Under the pieces are notes generated by a model. That model did no database searches. It was given only the letters and a program-made list of their open reading frames with translations, and was not told the origin of the DNA. A stretch of 64,000 nucleotides of DNA. Origin: Hofstenia miamia. Lineage: Eukaryota > Xenacoelomorpha > Acoela. Both the position numbers and the translations under genes were made by a program. Shown piece after piece: positions 10,323 through 21,376 of this stretch. Where the stretch lies: the NCBI GenBank assembly GCA_004352715.1, contig SCFE01000001.1, positions 3,432,832 to 3,496,831 of the forward strand, given 5' to 3'. Position 1 is the first letter of the stretch; each line of letters begins with the position of its first letter.

Positions 10323-13300
10323 ATGACTTTATTTAGCCGCTGACGGCAGACACTACAAAAATATAAAAACAAGTCAAGCTTTACGGCAGTTAGGGAAATC
10401 ACAGGAGATGGAAGAGTAGACGAAGTTGGAGAAGGGCTCAGCAAAGAGGAAAGACATCCAAGATTTCTTGAAGCTCGGTGGCGGGGAAAAGAAATCAATC
10501 GCTCTTGGAGGGTTCAGAGTCAAGATGTAATTAGCAGCAATACAAGCATGATTGAAAAACAGATGAAGGGTGCGATGTTTCTTATGACTACGAATGGAAT
10601 AAGTGACAGCATTATCAGATCGAGTGGAACTTAATGAAATCAAAAGGATCAAGGTCCAATTTGCGATTGAGCAAGTGATTGAGCAGGAGGAGATCTCAGC
10701 ATTGAAGTAGAGTGACAGCGGGAGAGGGGAGAATTGAGAAGATTGCTTTGTATGACAAGGGAGAGATCCATTTGAAAGGACGCTTCTGGAAGCGTTCATA
10801 TAGTGGAACAAGGAGCGAGAAGGCCACCAACAAGGAGAAACATAGAGAAGAATGAACCTGAACAAAGAGAGTTTTACAGCAGTCGTGGAATTAAAGGGGA
10901 AATTGCCGAAGCGGGGTCAAATAATGAGGAATTAGCTTTGCCAAGGCGCAAGGATACATGACCAGACCAATTTAAGTTTGCAGCAAGTTGAACCTCAAGT
11001 TGTATATGGTTAGGAGAATAGTTCACAGGGAGAGGCAGATCAGAAGGAGGAGGTACAGAAAAGAAAATATCACATGTCTTGGTTGGGCTAAAATCAAGAT
11101 AATTAACAGAAGACCAAGTAGTCAAAAGCTCAAGATCAGAGATAATATTGGAGACAAAAGAGCAACCAAAGTTGAAAATAGCAGTGTCATCGACGTACAG
11201 TAGACAGGGTGAGTTAAGGACAGATTGAGGGAGGCCGGCGATAGCAACTAGGAAGAAGAGAACAGCAAACACGGAACCTTGAGGAGTACCACTAGAGACA
11301 AGAGCAGGAGAAGAAATAGATGATTTTATTTTGACACACTGACGACGATTGGACAGTAAGACTATAAGAGTTCGATGAAATCAGCATCTAAGCCAAATAA
11401 ACGTAATTTGTCAATAAGAATGGAATGAGGGAGCCGATCAAAAGCTTTAAAAATGTCAAGAAGGATAATGCAAACAGGATCATTACGATCAGAGTGGAAA
11501 TAGCAGTTTTCAATTAAAGTGAGCAAATTAGTGATTAATGGTAGAACGATCCCGCAGGTTACCATGCTGAGAAGAGGAGATGAGATGATGAATTTTTTAA
11601 AAGGATGGAAAGAATTGAGGAAGTTTCATGGATAAAAAAGGATGGGACGCCATCAGGATAACAAGGACCAGACAATTTGCAGGACTTAAGCATGAGGGAA
11701 ATATCATGGGCGTTGAAGACGATATCAAATAGGCGAATCAGCAGGGAGGTGGCAGATGGTCCAGGGCAGAGAGAGACAGGATCAGACAAATTTGAGGTGA
11801 AATAGGCATTGAAGAGATCAGCTTTCTCCAGATCCCAGTGGGCAGAAAGAAGGTTCCATTTCAAGCTGTGGAGGTCAAGTTTGGAATGAAGGGAACGCAA
11901 GAAAATATAAGAGTCTTGAAGAGATCCAGATGAGAAGCTGGACAGCAGAGAGATTTTGTTGAGTTCCATGAAATTGATGACGTCTTCTTTGAGACAAGAA
12001 AGTTTCAAAAATCGGAAGGACCGGAACGGCGTTTGAAAGATTCGAGTTTATTTAAAGAGTGTACAATAAAGGATGAAAAATAGAAAAGAGAGAAATACGC
12101 TTTTTCCGACGACGAGGAACAAAGGATGAAATAACTTAGTGAAGGAAGGTGTACCAGTCATCAGCAGAGAAAGAGTCAGTAAAAAATGGGGAATGAAGAA
12201 GAGAGAGCAGCATTTAGAGATACAAATTCACTGTTAGATCGAGCATATTGAGGAACAGCTAGACAAGCAGATGGGGTAATTGAATTTACGAACAGGTTGA
12301 AGCGAACAAGTGAGTGATCAGACAGTTTAACTGGAATAGGGACCACAGACCTGTAAAAATGTGATCAGGTTGAGAGCACAAAACCAAGTCAACGAGAGAG
12401 GAGCAGGAAGTAGGAAAAAATACAAGTTGTTCAAGAGAGTAGTAAGCAAAAAGGTCCAGAACAGTGGATTCATAGACGTCATTAGAGTCAAGTGCATTCC
12501 AGCAAACATTAGGAAGGTTGAAGTCACCACAGATGAGGAAATGAAGAGGAGTGGGAAATACAAGTTGACGAGAGAGAGAGTGATAGATTGATCATGAAAG
12601 TACTCAAGCATGGATGAAAAATCAGTAAAGGGAAATACAAAAAGGACTGTTGGAAGAAGGATTGCAAACAACGAGTAGAGAAACAATGTGATCATTGAGA
12701 ACAACAGCACAGCCGTAACAAAAATCAAAGGAAAAAGAATCAAAGGAGAGGGGGTGGATGTCAAGGTTAGGGCGATGGTAGGCAATGAGAACACCAACGT
12801 GACGACCATTAGAGCGATCCATACGCAAGAGAACTTTAAGTGTGGAATTAGGAAAAACAACTGTCAGCAACAGAAGGATCAAGCCAGGTTTCAGTAATGA
12901 AAATGAAGTCTTCAGGAGACTGCAAGAGGAAGTTGTAAAAACTGAGACGACAGTTTAATGAGACAAGACTGTGAGCATTGGCGAGCAAAAAAGAGAAACC
13001 AGAATTGCGATGAGAAGTAAGTTTCAAGCTAGGAGCAGCAAGTATTCAATCACGACGAGAAGCATTACGACGGCGTGGACGAAGGCCAAAAGATTTGTGC
13101 TCAACATCAGAGAGGCAATAGTATTGGATAAAGAAGCCATCCGACCACACTTCAGGATCCTTGAGAACATGATGAAACTCTTGATTACAGACAATATGAA
13201 AGGAGGGGAATGGAGAATCCGTACGTGTTGGAATGGGAATGGCGTCATTAAATTGGAGTGAGGAGGAACGGAGATGATTGATAACATCAGAAGCAGAAAC

Positions 13301-13790
13301 AGAGTTAGCAAAACGGTCAATATAGAAGTGAGCTTTATGGGGAGAATGAGGAAGAGAACTATTTTGAACACCAGTCAGTTGACAGGGAGAACTAATACCA
13401 AGGATGTGACGAGGGCAATTATGGCGGTGACTAGGCGGTGGAACTATTCAAGGGCAGGCGGAGCACAGGAGAGGGAGCAACAGCAGGAGCAGAACGTGGG
13501 ACAGGATTATTGGGACGATCAGGAATGGTACGTGAGGCGGAAGCACTGCAGGAGAATATTTGAGATTGCATAGATGAAACATCAGAGGTGAGTTAAGCAA
13601 GGAAGTCTGGCAATGATGACAAGACAACATTGGAAGGGCTGACGTTGGAAGTCTGGTGTGAACTAGACAGGGAGGTGACAGCTTAGCGAATCAGAGAGAT
13701 AATGATGTCTTTTTTTAAAGCACCAACCGCACAAGCAAGTTGGGCATCAGAAAAATTCTGAAGGTCTGCAAGAGACACACTAGCATGACT
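10323..13790 (-). pseudogene. LINE with AP-type endonuclease and RT, degenerate
   Basis: A long minus-strand LINE in several frames. From 5' to 3': an N-terminal region (about 13790-13020) ending in an 'N-A-H-S-L-V' block; an endonuclease region (about 12960-12330) with LLRMDRSNGRHVGVLIAY, the R-x-D-R-x-x-G-G-G-V block of AP endonucleases; the RT fingers (about 12000-11560); the palm with ILLDIFKAFDRLPHSILIDK (about 11362-11480); the catalytic CLLYVDDTAIF near 11180-11210; and the tail to 10323. The frame changes at least five times, so it is dead. About 3.4 kb fits a nearly full-length Jockey/CR1-like element. The + strand is markedly purine-rich here, unlike flanking AT-rich DNA. Confidence 0.75.
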
Positions 13791-13795
13791 AAAAT

Positions 13796-14760
13796 CTAAT
13801 CAAACTGTATAATAAACAGTATAGTATATTCATAGTGATGTTTCCATTTCAAGTTTTCATTAATTTGTATATCAGAATCTTTGATGGTATTGGCTTGTGG
13901 TATTAAAACTTCATCAATATAATAATCATCGAAATTGTTTTGTGATTTTCTGAAGCAAATCATAGGCGTTTTTGCATTAAATTTCATTTTATTTCTTTTA
14001 CACCGGTTATTTAGGTGATCTATTTGACTTTGAAAATTATAACATTGGTTATCATAAAATAGAAGCTTCAAAATCCTGTTTTTATTTTCAATGCAAACTG
14101 TAATTACATTGATAAAAATTATTAATATTGAAGGACCCAAAATGCTCCCTTGTGGTATACCACTAGTTACGTTTTGTTTAGAAGATAAAATTCCATTTAT
14201 CTTCACACATTTTAGTCTATCTTCTAAATATCAATTGAAAAATCTCAGAAATTTAGCATTAAATCCAAATGATGCCAACTTTTCTAGTAATTATCGTGTG
14301 GTACGGTATCAAATGTCGAAGTCTATCGCATAACAAGATATATTCTCATCGAAGTTATTGTAAATCAAGTAAAGATGTCCTAAGAAATTTGTAACCGTTG
14401 AAGAACCTTTTCTACTTAATTTAGGTTCTACATGAATGTATATGAAATTAAACAACAATCTTTCAAAAATTCATGATACTATGGGAAGAATACTAATTGG
14501 TCGATAATTATTAATTTGAGTTCTGTTTCCGCTTTTATATAATTGGCGTAATGTACGCTAATTTCCGTATTTGAGGAAATATGCCATTTTCAATGATATG
14601 ATTAAATGTATGGTAAAGATGAGGTATAATAAATGATACAGTATTTTTAATGCAAATGGAAGACAAGGAACCTGCTGAATAAAATGAAGTCACTTTCATT
14701 TTATGATAATTTGACAAATATCATATTCAGTGAAATGAAATTCATCAAATACGATTAAAT
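13796..14760 (-). pseudogene. Second LINE reverse transcriptase fragment
   Basis: The minus strand encodes separated RT blocks. At 14535-14717, FNHIIENGIFPQIRKLAYIT matches the 'G-x-F-P-x-x-W-K-x-A-x-I-T-P' finger block. At 13796-14206, SGIPQGSILGPSILIIFIN is the RT motif between the two catalytic Asp blocks. The expected YxDD is altered (LLFYDNQCYN), so the polymerase is inactive even locally. The tail NENLKWKHHYEY corresponds to the 'L-x-W-x-x-H' region. Stops and frameshifts occur between 14206 and 14535. It is a separate copy from the more GC-rich LINE to its left. Confidence 0.75.
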
Positions 14761-15350
14761 GTGTCTTTTTCTATGATTGTATATCAACTTTGGTTTTTTA
14801 GTGAAAATCATTGAAAAAAGAGCAATATTTGCAATATTGTTTTCGAAAACCATGGCATTAGGAAAACTTGGTTTTGACGAAAATGATCTTAAATATTTAA
14901 GGTATCATTTGAAGTTGTATTTTGAAAAGAGGTTAGAAACACAGTTTGATCTAGAGTAACAGATTCATTAAAGTTTTTTAAGCAATTACTAATTTCCACT
15001 AATGATACTGATAATTGATCTCTTTCTTTTCTTTTTTAATTGTTTCAAGTTAATTTAGTAAATGAATTGTATGAGAAGAATAATATTCCGTTACGGATAA
15101 ACGTTTCTTAAGTTTTCTTGGTATACAATTATCAATTAAGTAATAGAAATTTTGATACCAATAACTTATCAAATTGTCAATTTCAATAATTCGTAGAGCT
15201 CAATGATAAAATTGGCGTATTCTGCTTTCCGTTTTACGCTGCGGCAAGCGTGGATACTTCGAATGAGTCAGTACATTCGGCATGATTTCATGTAGAAAAT
15301 GACTAGGTTTTAGTTGATGAATAAAAAGGCGAACCCACGTTTAGTACGAC
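14761..15350. other. No supported gene; probably decayed LINE
   Basis: An open frame of 60 codons on + (14777-14959) has no recognisable feature. Given RT remains on both sides on the minus strand, this is probably unrecognisable LINE sequence. Confidence 0.4.
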
Positions 15351-15354
15351 GGTC

Positions 15355-15730
15355 TGAACCTCTTCTCTTTCAAATTTTCTCAAGTTGTGAGTTTAAGGAT
15401 TTAGGTAATTCGCCTAAAGAAGATGAACAATAGTAAAAAATGGGATCAATTAGAGCATTGTATATTCAAGCAAGTTCTTCTTTAGTGCACATTACCTTTA
15501 GCACCAGTTCTCCTAGTTCTAAGTACTATTTCTGCGATTTGTTATGCCATTTCAGATTGTCTTGTATTATAATGCCTCAAAGCTTGATATAAGACAGATT
15601 CGAAATGATCCGGAAGGTTATTTTCAACATTATAACTAGAATTAATGAACATTTGATTTGATTTGTTTATGTTTAGAACAAGAGAATTAAAACAACTATA
15701 TTCTAGTAGATTACCAAATCCATCATTAAC
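15355..15730 (-). pseudogene. LINE RT thumb and C-terminal fragment
   Basis: The minus strand reads FNSLVLNINKSNQMFINSS (about 15640-15700), matching the 'x-N-x-L-x-L-N-x-x-K-T' block after the RT palm. Further on it reads YNALIDPIFYYCSSSLGELP (about 15410-15465), matching the 'L-Y-N-A-L-V-x-P-H-L-x-Y-C-S' thumb block. Stops and frameshifts separate the blocks. It could be the 3' part of another copy of the neighbouring LINE. Confidence 0.6.
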
Positions 15731-16396
15731 AGCTTCATTTCTAAAACGAAAATCTATATACCTGGAATTTCTAAAATGATGTTCTTCGAATTATTTCCAT
15801 AAAATTTAAAAAACATTAGTAATTATTGTATATTGAAACATAATGAATAATTATGCACAAGGTTCTTTTGCTGTGCAGGGACACATTAATTGCAGACCTG
15901 GTTCAATTTTATATAACTTGCAACAAATTTCAGTAAATTGAAAAATGGGAAAGTGGTAATTAATAATTATCATAAAACATGGTATTGGGATTCAGTGAAA
16001 CTTTTGTAAGACTATTCGATTAGAAATATAGAATATGATAATGCAAATTCCTAATTATTTTAAACTTAATTTATTTTGTAAGTTATCTGTAATATAAATT
16101 TTCCCAAAAATTTTTACGACTATGCATGTGCACAAACCGAAAATTATCAAAAAACTACAGAAAGTTAATATCTTGCTATTAAATTTAAAGAATTGGCAAT
16201 ATTTGAGAAACAGTTGGTAGAGATTCCTTCAAAAGAATGTCTTCCTAAAATAAATCGCACATGCAAGAAACTTTAGATTTGTATTGTTTACATTACTTCT
16301 GTATTTTTTGATTTATTAAAAATTTTATTCAATTTTGTAACATTTAAATGGAAAGAGTTGATATTTATATATCAAGAGAGATATAACAATTATTTT
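15731..16396. other. No gene seen
   Basis: AT-rich sequence with no open frame of note. The last 100 bp may hold unrecognisable 5' sequence of the P-type transposase that follows. Confidence 0.5.
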
Positions 16397-18094
16397 TCAA
16401 AATTTGTGAATTTTTGTGAACGCAAGGTTGTTTTGATAATAGATGAAATATATACTGCTCAACAGTAAAATTGTGGGAGTTACTCCTGATGGGCATATAG
16501 CTAAAACTATTCTAGCTTTCATGGTAAAGTCATTGGCAAGCACTTACCAAGACGTGGTTACATTGTTTCCCATTGCTAACATAAGAGCTGCTATACTAAT
16601 GCAGCATTTTCAAGAAGTTATGGACAATATTCACCTCATTTTTTATGTTTGTGCTATTTGTTACGATAATTTGCAAGCAAATCGAACTTTTTATGAAAAT
16701 TTAAGAACTCAATTTCCTTCTGATTCAGATGTTTACATCAAGATGCCAATTACTGGGAATAGAAAGCTTTATTTACTTTTTGACAATACTCACAACATAA
16801 AAAATGCAGCTTACAACATGATGAAATATGAAACATTTCAAATACCTTCATATGAGTGCGAATATTTTAAAACAAATGATTCGATTGCTTCTTTCAAAGA
16901 TGTGGTTAAGCTTTTCAACTTAGAATTTGATAAATCTTTAAAAGTTGCTTACAAATTATCTCTTAATTGTTTGTTTTCTAACAATTTACAAAAAACATCT
17001 GTCAAGCCAGCCTTGTCAATCCACCAGAAAGGGATTATATGACACTTGCAATTTAGATGGGTGTGGCAACTTCAAAGATTTTCTCGAATTGCTTTCTAAA
17101 TATTGGCGTATCGTTAATGTCAAATCTGTAACGAAAGGTTTGCATTTAAGAGAAGAATATTCTGATGTCATCCGTCGTTCCAACCAATGGCAAACTCTAT
17201 TTCTTGAAATTTTTTGTAATTTTCCTAATTTGTGGAAAGATAGTGACTTAAAGGGTTTTTCCAGTCAGACATTTGACGCCCTTATCCTTGCTTTATCAGC
17301 TCTTTGTGCCTTAATTCGCAATTTACTTGATGAAAGGAAGTTTCAGTTTGTATTGACATCTTTCTGTTCTTCTGACTTTTTGGAAAGAAGATTTGGTTAG
17401 TATAGGCAAATTAACGGTGCAGATTATTATGTTAGCGTTAAAAGAGTTCTAGATGCTGAAAAAATATTCGCGTGCTTTCCCTTGCAAAAAATAATCATTT
17501 GTGCGAACTCTTATCCTCTTCGTGCTCATCTGATTATTTGGAAAGTATATCTGAGTATGAATGGTTGTCAGATTTTTTCAACAACATTGATAATGTTATT
17601 GTTGGGGATGAGTACTTGGTGTCTCTTTATTATGTGAGTGGATGGCTTGGGCGGTCTATTTACCAGAATAATAAATGCTATTATTGTGGCGATCTACTTC
17701 TTTCTTCAGAAGAATTTCCAGACTCTAATACACCAAATATAGATCACACATAGCAGACGTCTTTAAGATTTTTTATCGTGGAGGTTTATGTAATCCTAGT
17801 GATTATACATTCACAGTAGCAAATCTTGCGTACAACTATTTTGAAGAGCTGTGTGCTTCTGAAGAAACAGTTAGTCGTTTTTTAAAGGAGTCCAATCATC
17901 AATTTGTTTTTTCAAATGCTACAAAACTTTCATTTCCGAAATCAATATCAGATGTCAAATGTGAGATTGGTCATGAAGTAATAGATCTTTTATTGAACAA
18001 TTTGTTTAATTGTTTTGCAAAAATTTTTATAAATAACTATTTATCTTCAACTGTGAATACTTCGTGTATGCTTAGAAAATATCAAAAATTTTAA
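16397..18094 (+). pseudogene. P-element / THAP9-type transposase, THAP domain missing, decayed
   Basis: P-element transposase blocks follow in order. VVLIIDEIYTA (about 16424-16457) is the first acidic catalytic block, and VGVTPDGHIAKTILAFMVKS is the following strand. KLYLLFDNTHNIKNAAYNMM (about 16762-16823) is the D-x-x-H-x-x-K-N block. FLERRFG-stop-YRQINGADYYVSV (about 17378-17445) is the conserved 'F-G-x-Y-R-Q-x-N-G-x-x-Y' region interrupted by TAG. YYVSGWLGRSIY and CYYCGDLL follow (about 17625-17697), then RGGLCNPSDYTFTVANLAYN near 17780-17840, with the stop at 18092-18094. There is one in-frame TAA (16466-16468), one TAG (17398-17400) and at least three frameshifts. The N-terminal THAP zinc finger is not recognisable. 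Seen: motifs. Known: P/THAP9 family order. Inferred: inactive copy. Confidence 0.8.
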
Positions 18095-18687
18095 CACTTT
18101 TCTTATTTATAATTTATTAAAATATATTTTATTGAAATGTTATATTTAAAAATTAAGAATATAATAACATAAATATAATTTATCTATTTAAAAGACTTAG
18201 CTTGGTTTAAATTATCATTAAAGAAGTAAATAGTTCTATTAAAATTATCTAAATGTTAAACAAAGCATCAGCCTCAACTGTGTATCAGTAAAAAGCGTAG
18301 AAGTCCATGGGTACATCAAGAAAGGTATAACTGTTTTGTACAAATTGTGAAGTATGGTAATTAGATATGTATCAGTGGGTGGCATAGTATATATATATAT
18401 ATATATATATATTTGCAGTTTGTAATTAATGCTGCATTTATATTCGTCATTTATAATAATTTCCTCATATATTCTCCGTTTGTAACCATATTAGTAGTTT
18501 GTAACTAAATTTTTTTTTATTTTAACAATGTCGCAATTTCTTAATCATATGGAGTTCATTAGTGCCTAATCCATTTACTAGTGCCAATGCCTTCCATTGT
18601 TGATAAATTTCTTGGCTACAGCAAACTCGAAAGTCTTTAACTTCAATAACCAGATAATATTAAGAGCATAGTAATCTAAGTATTATA
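18095..18687. other. No gene seen; (TA)n at 18388-18413
   Basis: AT-rich sequence with a TA microsatellite. TTTGTAA words begin to recur at 18418 and continue to about 19200. Confidence 0.7.
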
Positions 18688-18973
18688 CCATATTCTATAT
18701 ATCTCTAAAGGAATTTAGTAGATGTAGTTTTAATTTGGAAGCTAATGAACTAGGTGCGAAGTCGATCCAAGTATCAATCGCTGAGATATTAACTATTATT
18801 CCCCAAAATATAGAGTCAAGAACAGTAGTGGATTGTTAAATGAAATTTCAAAATAAAAACAAAGTATTCCATATCCTATACATCTTTAATGGACTTTAGT
18901 AGATGTAGGTTTTAATTTGGGAGCTAATGAAGTAGATGTGAAGTCGATCCAAGCATTATTTGCTGAGATGTTA
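18688..18973 (+). repeat. Two direct repeats of about 105 bp, offset 181
   Basis: 18688-18792 and 18869-18973 share long blocks such as TTTAGTAGATGTAG, TTTTAATTTGG, GAAGTCGATCCAAG and GCTGAGAT, by eye about 80 percent identical. The spacers are unrelated. Confidence 0.75.
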
Positions 18974-20011
18974 CAAACGACGAATATCTGTGAAAACCAG
19001 CAAAAAAAAATTTCCATTTTAAATTTTTAGAGCCATTAATCCAGTGGGATATATTGTTTAGAGGGTACTGCGATATAAATAACTAGAAAATTTCAAAAAT
19101 GTTGCATTCTCCTCAATTGTAAACCCCAGAAAAGCAATCCGTCGTTTGTAACACATTTTTTCAGAATTCGTCGTTTGTAATAAAGATTCCCCATTTGTAT
19201 GTTACAAATAGCGAATATATATATATATATATATGTTAAGACGTATATATGTATATATGTAAGACCTAATTAATGATATTGAAGAAATTGTAACAAAGCT
19301 AAATAACGAATTTAAAAATTTCATTAAGAGAAAGTTTCATTCTAGTTTCATTATCTTTTTCAAGTAAATTTATTAAAGACAAACTATCGATTATTAAATG
19401 TAGACATAGCAGGAAACTTTACAAACTAAAGTAATTGAAAAAAGATGTCAATTATTTTGAAGTAAAAAATGCGTTTGGAATGCTCAAATGTATTTATATA
19501 TATATTACAGCATCTTACTATATTTTGCGTTCAATAATTCAGACTAATTAAGCAAATATAGTACTAGAATTTTGCAGCTGCTTGCTTCAACATGTTTGGT
19601 AGTTTTATGCGTTGTTACGTAATTGTGAAGAAAGCTTAGAAGTTAGAATTTTAAACAGATAGACGCACGCCGGGCAATCTCACAGGGCGGACGGGACTAA
19701 CCAGGCAGGGCCTGACCAAAAAATTTTAGAAATCACTTCCTTCAAACAAGCTAAATATAATTGAATATGACCAGCATGTTAATAAAATCTCCCGATTCAC
19801 CACATATTGCTAAATCTAAATTTGTTATTAATGTGTAAAGCGCATTCAATAAAAACCTTTACAGACAGAGTCAGCTATACACACATATGTACCACGAGTG
19901 AGGGCAAGCCCACCATTTAAGAAATTACAGGTCAAATTTAATTAATCGCAAAAAGTAAACACAATAAAATTAATTTGTTATGAATGCATCAATAAACTTC
20001 AGGCACCGCAA
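18974..20011. other. No gene seen; (TA)n at 19215-19234
   Basis: Low-complexity AT-rich sequence with several TTTGTAA or TTACAAA words and one TA microsatellite. No supported coding region. Confidence 0.6.
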
Positions 20012-20013
20012 AA

Positions 20014-20209
20014 TGGGGTGACTTTGGCCGGTTTTTAAAACTTTTGTAAGTTATGATTTTATTAACATATACATAATTCAAACGATTGTTATCGTAATTC
20101 AATTACTTAAGTTTCATCTCCATCATATACTATGTGTTGATATCCATTGGTATCATAATTCACGATTTTTTTTAAAAAACAAGCACGGGGGGGGCAAAGT
20201 CACCCTCCT
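20014..20209. mobile_element. Possible short MITE with inverted GGGTGACTTTG ends
   Basis: GGGGTGACTTTGGCC at 20015-20029 and GGCAAAGTCACCCTCC at 20193-20208 are inverted copies, enclosing about 165 bp without coding capacity. The right end also carries a run of eight G. A target-site duplication is not clear, so the boundaries are approximate. Confidence 0.5.
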
Positions 20210-20211
20210 AT

Positions 20212-21295
20212 GGGATTATTCGCCAGTTATCTTATATAAATTTATTAGTTTTTCGCAATATTTAGGATCCATAACTTCTATGAATGTCATTTGTTGAATT
20301 AACCTCTCCTCTAAAATTGAATACATGGATAATACTTTGCGATGGGCGGAAAATCTGTATGAGTCAAGTATACATTATTCTGTATTTGATTTGCACTTTC
20401 TTCTAATTATTGGCCTAGAATTTTTAATGTTTTCCTTCATTGCTAGTACATTATCAAAAATAGGTAGTTGTAAGGCAAGACATATATTGAAAATGAGACT
20501 CGAAATTTAATTTATTAGAAGTTTTATAAAAGCAAAATAATCGCAAAAATGCTGTTTTTCATCTATTAGATGAAACTGATATTCATAGTCAATTAAGTAC
20601 AAAGTATCTTTATATTTGTATAATCCCGGAAGATGTCAGGCATTTTCAGCTTCTGGCACATGTTGACTATTATATCATCATCTGCAGAATCTGGTCAGTA
20701 GAAGCCGTTTGAGAATTATTAACAGAACTAGGCGTAGTTCGGTGTTATCTCAAATATATGTTCACTCTTGATATCGTATACTTGTTCCACGACTTTTGTG
20801 TCCTCTCTCCTCCACGATAGTCCATGACAATCCAGTCACTGGCTTCCAATTTAATCGTGCTCGTTAGTTGCCAAATCCACCCAAATTTTATCTAAATTGA
20901 AGGGATGACATTGGGCACAACATTTGTATTGGATTGGTTTCAATGATAATGTAGATTTTCACCATATTGTGTTAAGCTGTACTTAGCAATTCTTTTGACA
21001 AGCTATTAGGTTTTTGTAATTGGACCATAATATGAGAGCAATGTTGATTTTTTCACTTATCTAATTACAATCACTTGCAAATTAGTTTCTAGCTTATAGA
21101 AAATAGAACATAACAAAAGTTTTGATGAGGAAAAATGAGAACGATGATACCGAAATAGTATATAAAATCAGAAGTCATATAGAAAATTTTAATAATGTAC
21201 TAGGCTATTTTGATAAACATTTAATGCAGTGTGGAATCCTTTGTTTTTATAACGTCTGTACAACGACTACTGCAAGACTTTTCCCCAATACAAAG

Positions 21296-21338
<43 letters not shown>

Positions 21339-21376
21339 CTTGCACTAAGGTCTTAAAAACTGTTCTGTGACTATAG
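20212..21376. other. No firm gene; possible 5' exon at 21125-21294
   Basis: An open frame from the ATG at 21125 encodes MRKNENDDTEIVYKIRSHIE and runs into a TA microsatellite (21296-21336). Several GT sites could serve as donors, including GTATAT after codon 11 in phase 0, and an acceptor-like TATAG lies at 21372-21376. It could supply the start of the large ORF to its right, but no single splice solution stands out. An open frame at 20325-20510 looks accidental. Confidence 0.3.

Noticed and set aside
10374-13630. Many overlapping + strand frames of 60-100 codons (for example 12361-12591, 12971-13261, 13274-13573)
   Set aside because: They are shadows of the minus-strand LINE; the purine-rich strand lacks stops in several frames.
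19261-19370. Short hydrophilic + reading beginning DLINDIEEIVTKLNNEF
   Set aside because: It starts next to a TA microsatellite with no convincing splice donor or continuation; too short to support.
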